Shown piece after piece: positions 61,067 through 64,000 of a stretch of 64,000 nucleotides of DNA. The position numbers were made by a program, and so were the translations under genes. The stretch is from Pseudoduganella ginsengisoli (GTDB taxonomy: Bacteria > Pseudomonadota > Gammaproteobacteria > Burkholderiales > Burkholderiaceae_D): contig NZ_WNLA01000001.1 in assembly GCF_009720865.1 (NCBI RefSeq), forward strand, positions 124,001 through 188,000, in the 5' to 3' direction. The notes below the pieces were generated by a model, which made no database searches, was not told the origin of the DNA, and was given only the letters and a program-made list of their open reading frames with translations. Within the stretch, counting starts at the first letter, position 1, and each line of letters opens with the position of its first letter.

Positions 61067-62299
61067 ATGGGACATCACGCCAACAGCGACATCATCAACG
61101 CCACCCTGGCCGCCACGCGGCCCCAGGCGATGGCGGCGCTGTTGCGGCATTTCCGCGACCTCGACCTGGCCGTTAACGCCCACAAGCAAGCAGCCCTGGG
61201 CGCGCTGCAATTGTGGCCACGCTCGGGGCTGCCCCGCGATCCGCTGGCCTGGCTCGTCACCACGGGCCGCAACACCGGCCAGGAAGCACTGGGCGCCCGC
61301 TATGCCACCATGGCCCTGCCCGATGCGGAATTGCTGTTCGGCGCCGGCGCCGATATGCTCGACCCCGACAGCCACATCCCCTACCGCGACGACACGTTGC
61401 GCCTGCTGTATATCTGCTGCCATAAGGATTTGCCGCCGTCGCACCAGATGGCGCTGGCCCTGCGCCTCGTCTCGGGCGTGCCGGTACCCGCCATTGCCCA
61501 CGCATTCCAGATCCGCGAAGCCGCCATGGTGCAGCGCATCTTGCGCGCCAAGCGCCGCGTATCGGAAGAAGCGACGCCGTTTGACGACATCAAGGACCAC
61601 CAGCGCGCCGAGCGCCTGGCCACGGTGTCGACCATGATTTACCAGTTGTTCAATGAAGGCTATTTCAGCAGCAATGGCCGCCATGGCATCCGCACGGAAT
61701 TGTGCGACGAAGCCATCAAGATGGCGAAACTATTGGCGCGGCTGTATCCCTATGACAGCGGCACGCTGGGTCTCGCCGCCCTGCTGATGCTGCAGCACGC
61801 CCGCGCCCATGCCCGCGTCGACACCCACGGCGCCCTCGTTCCGCTGGCGCAGCAAGACCGCACCCGCTGGGACCGCGCGCTGATCAACGAAGCTGTGCCG
61901 CTGGCGCAGCGGGCAGCCAATTGCAGGCCGCTGGGGCCCTATCAAATCCAGGCGTCGGTGGCTGTCGTCCATGCGCAAGCGGCCAGTGCGCGCAAGACGG
62001 ATTGGGCGGAAATCGACCGTTTATATGGTGTGCTGGAAACTGTCCACCCCTCGCCTATCGTGACGCTGAACCGGGCCGTAGCGATTGAACATTTGCGCGG
62101 GCCCTCGGCCGCGCTGCGCATGCTGGAACCGCTGGAACAGGATTTGGCCGGCTATGCGTATTACTTCAGCTTGCGCAGCCTGCTGTTCCGCCGTTTGGGC
62201 CGCAATGCGGAAGCCCGTGCCGCCCTGCAAAAGGCGCGCACGCTGGTGCGCAGTGCACCGGTGGCCGACCAGATCGACATGACCTTGAATCTCATTTGA
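61067..62299 (+). CDS. ECF sigma factor, ECF42-like (DUF6596)
   Basis: This 410-residue protein has an N-terminal sigma-70 region 2-like part (LGALQLWPRSGLPRDPLAWL) and a region 4-like part (QMALALRLVSGVPVPAIAHA). A long C-terminal domain with SNGRHGIRTELCDEAIKMAK and TPR-like helices follows. This layout marks the ECF42 group, where the C-terminal domain tunes activity. ECF42 genes usually sit next to a DGPF/YCII-domain gene; none is here. The DNA-binding region 2 looks weakly conserved. Confidence 0.85.
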   Translation: MGHHANSDIINATLAATRPQAMAALLRHFRDLDLAVNAHKQAALGALQLWPRSGLPRDPLAWLVTTGRNTGQEALGARYATMALPDAELLFGAGADMLDPDSHIPYRDDTLRLLYICCHKDLPPSHQMALALRLVSGVPVPAIAHAFQIREAAMVQRILRAKRRVSEEATPFDDIKDHQRAERLATVSTMIYQLFNEGYFSSNGRHGIRTELCDEAIKMAKLLARLYPYDSGTLGLAALLMLQHARAHARVDTHGALVPLAQQDRTRWDRALINEAVPLAQRAANCRPLGPYQIQASVAVVHAQAASARKTDWAEIDRLYGVLETVHPSPIVTLNRAVAIEHLRGPSAALRMLEPLEQDLAGYAYYFSLRSLLFRRLGRNAEARAALQKARTLVRSAPVADQIDMTLNLI

Positions 62300-62375
62300 T
62301 AAAACAACACCTAAGTTGTTACATCAGGCGATTCATGGCAGGATGCCAGTCTCACCAACCCAAGGCGTTTTTATT

Positions 62376-62666
62376 ATGAGCACTACTCCTACCACCGACG
62401 AACAGTTCATGCAGCTGGTTGACACCTTCATCACCACTGCGAACGAAAAGGCCCAGAACATGGACCGCAACGTCATCGGACCTGCAATGATGTTTGCAGC
62501 GACCCGCTTTAACGCCTATATGCTGGCCATGTCCACCCGCAACGTGGAAGAATTCAAGCAACAGTCCGAGCCTGCCCGCAAGTACTACCTGGAGCAGCAT
62601 GAAAAAATGATGGCGGACAACTTCAAAGATTTCGAAACGAACTTCGACAAATACCGCGGCAATTAA
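62376..62666 (+). CDS. DUF3144 family protein
   Basis: This 96-residue helical protein has the DUF3144 pattern (EQFMQLVDTFITTANEKAQN, then AMMFAATRFNAYMLAMS). Its function is unknown. It has no signal peptide. ATG 62376 is preferred over the upstream ATG 62316, because the extra 20 residues are not conserved in style. It ends just before a composite hairpin repeat and a terminator. Confidence 0.82.
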   Translation: MSTTPTTDEQFMQLVDTFITTANEKAQNMDRNVIGPAMMFAATRFNAYMLAMSTRNVEEFKQQSEPARKYYLEQHEKMMADNFKDFETNFDKYRGN

Positions 62667-62668
62667 AC

Positions 62669-62723
62669 CTATCGCGTAGCAAGCGAACGATAGTACGTTT
62701 GGGGCCAGGCCCCGAAATGTCGA
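62669..62723 (+). repeat. Composite hairpin repeat, copy 3
   Basis: CTATCG (62669-62674) and CGATAG form a first stem, followed by a short linker and the palindrome GGGGCC-A-GGCCCC (62701-62713). A GAAATGTCGA tail matches copy 2 exactly. It lies between two converging genes. Confidence 0.75.
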
Positions 62724-62739
62724 TTAAACGCATCAAACA

Positions 62740-62774
62740 AAAAAGCCCGGGTCATTTCTGAACCGGGCTTTTTG
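62740..62774. terminator. Bidirectional terminator between DUF3144 gene and lpd
   Basis: AGCCCGG (62744-62750) and CCGGGCT (62763-62769) form a 7-bp stem with a 12-nt loop. A-run and T-run flank it on both sides, so it can work in either direction. Confidence 0.88.
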
Positions 62775-62788
62775 CTTTCCTATCAGTA

Positions 62789-64000
62789 TTACTTCTTGCG
62801 CGGTGGCGGCAAGTCCGTGCAGACGCCTTCGTAAGCTTCCGCCGCCATACCGATCGACTCACCCAGGGTTGGGTGCGGGTGGATGGTCTTGCCGATGTCG
62901 ACGCCATCGCAGCCCATCTCGATCGCCAGTGCGATTTCACCAATCATGTCGCCAGCGTGCGTGCCGACAATGGTGCCGCCGATGATGCGGTGCGTTTCCG
63001 CATCGAACAGCAGCTTGGTGAAGCCTTCCGCGCGGCCATTGGCCACCGCGCGTCCGCTTGCAGCCCATGGGAAGTGGCCCTTCTCGACCTTGATGCCCTT
63101 GGCTTTCGCTTCATCTTCCGTGATACCGGCCCATGCCACTTCCGGATCCGTGTACGCGACGGAAGGAATGATCTTGGCGTCAAAGTGGGCTTTTTCGCCG
63201 TGCGCCGCTTCCGCAGCCACGTGCGCTTCATGCACCGCCTTGTGCGCCAGCATCGGCTGGCCAACCAGGTCGCCAATGGCGAAGATGTTCGGTACGTTGG
63301 TGCGCATCTGGCTGTCGACCGGGATGAAGCCGCGATCGGTGACGATCACGCCAGCCTTGTCGGCGGCGATCTTCTTGCCGTTCGGGCTGCGGCCAACGGC
63401 CACCAGCACCATGTCGTACAGCTGCGGCTCCGGTGCGGTGACACCGGCTTCCGCTGCCTCGAACGTCACCTTGATGCCTTCCGGCAGGGCTTCGACACCC
63501 ACCGTCTTGGTCTTGGTCATGATGCGGTCGAAACGCTTCTCGTTGTACTTCTGCCATACTTTGACAGCGTCGCGGTCCGCACCCTGCATCAGGCCGTCCA
63601 TCATTTCCACGACATCGATACGCGCGCCGAAAGTCGAATACACCGTCGCCATTTCCAGGCCGATGATGCCGCCGCCAATGACCAGCATGCGCTTAGGAAT
63701 CTGACGCAGTTCCAGCGCGCCCGTCGAATCCACAATGCGCGGGTCTTCCGGCACGAATGGCAGTTTCACGACCGACGAACCGGCCGCAATGATGGCCTGC
63801 TTGAACTGCACCACTTTCTTGGTGCCATCCTTGGCCGTCACTTCGATGTGGTTGGCGCTCAGGAATTGGCCGACGCCGACCACGATCTGCGTTTTGCGCG
63901 CCTTGGCCATACCGGCCAGACCGCCGGTCATGTTCTTGATCACGCCTTCCTTGTACTTGCGTACCTGGTCGATGTCGATCGTCGGCTTGGCGAAAGTCAC
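62789..64000 (-). CDS. lpdA: Dihydrolipoyl dehydrogenase, 3' part (5' end outside window)
   Basis: This is the C-terminal 403 residues of the E3 flavoenzyme of 2-oxoacid dehydrogenase complexes. It re-oxidises dihydrolipoamide with NAD. The NAD-binding motif MLVIGGGIIGLEMATVYS, a second FAD motif IFAIGDLVGQPMLAHKA, and the dimer-interface catalytic HPHPTLGE (His/Glu) are present. The redox-active CxxxxC and first FAD motif would lie beyond the right edge. In related genomes it follows aceE/aceF or the 2-oxoglutarate dehydrogenase genes. Confidence 0.94.
   Translation of the reverse strand: MTFAKPTIDIDQVRKYKEGVIKNMTGGLAGMAKARKTQIVVGVGQFLSANHIEVTAKDGTKKVVQFKQAIIAAGSSVVKLPFVPEDPRIVDSTGALELRQIPKRMLVIGGGIIGLEMATVYSTFGARIDVVEMMDGLMQGADRDAVKVWQKYNEKRFDRIMTKTKTVGVEALPEGIKVTFEAAEAGVTAPEPQLYDMVLVAVGRSPNGKKIAADKAGVIVTDRGFIPVDSQMRTNVPNIFAIGDLVGQPMLAHKAVHEAHVAAEAAHGEKAHFDAKIIPSVAYTDPEVAWAGITEDEAKAKGIKVEKGHFPWAASGRAVANGRAEGFTKLLFDAETHRIIGGTIVGTHAGDMIGEIALAIEMGCDGVDIGKTIHPHPTLGESIGMAAEAYEGVCTDLPPPRKK

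Overview
The window is ordinary, densely packed, GC-rich chromosome of a betaproteobacterium, most likely of the family Oxalobacteraceae (Massilia / Duganella / Janthinobacterium group). This placement is inference. It rests on the gene order and protein style: bpt-pyrD, a phasin behind a promoter flanked by PhaR-like palindromes, a CysB-type regulator next to cysTWA, fkpB-ispH, radC-rpmB-rpmG, and betaproteobacterial LivHMGF. I see no insertion sequence, prophage, CRISPR array, plasmid gene or rRNA. One tRNA, tRNA-Lys(UUU), is present.

Layout. 0-3 kb: N-degron transferase bpt, pyrD and a Tas-like aldo/keto reductase. 3-4.8 kb: a chemoreceptor with a C-terminal tether. 4.9-11.6 kb: a sulfate-assimilation cluster on the minus strand (sbp, 1-Cys peroxiredoxin, TauE/SafE exporter, cysT-cysW-cysA-cysB). 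11.7-16 kb: dgkA, an IclR regulator, PBP7-type endopeptidase, nitroreductase plus DMT exporter. 16.3-17 kb: phasin. 17-20 kb: three hydrolases in a row. 20.1-23.8 kb: livHMGF without a binding-protein gene. 24.2-25.6 kb: fkpB-ispH. 25.7-28 kb: membrane protein, radC, rpmB, rpmG. 28-34.3 kb: SPFH protein, acyl-lipid desaturase, MscS-type channel, rsmB-purN, barstar-like protein. 34.6-38 kb: glycine-zipper protein, spermidine-synthase-like protein, a stand-alone GspE-type ATPase and tRNA-Lys. 38.1-41.9 kb: a CheB-CheR-PAS fusion followed by a histidine kinase. 42-52.2 kb: mostly secreted proteins (S9 peptidase, three HExxH proteins, LprI-domain protein, BON/LEA-like protein) plus an MFS exporter. 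52.2-55.2 kb: two paralogous atypical SDRs around a LysR gene. 55.3-60.7 kb: a tripartite EmrAB-OprM-type drug efflux operon with a divergent TetR gene. 60.8-64 kb: a small ORF, an ECF42-type sigma factor, a DUF3144 protein and the 3' part of lpd.

The most distinctive non-coding structures are a 12-bp tandem array between emrA and emrB, and a dispersed composite hairpin family (three copies, one a REPIN-like doublet) built around GGGGCCAGGCCCC. Others are a duplicated SDR promoter whose second copy has lost its regulator gene, a repeated TATGCAAAT-type motif before two sulfate-cluster units, and several palindromic operator candidates. I did not find a clearly new multi-gene system. The best leads are the orphan barstar, the orphan ECF42 factor, the CheB/CheR-kinase pair and the LEA-like BON protein. 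All computations that would settle homology or conservation remain undone, because only the sequence was available.
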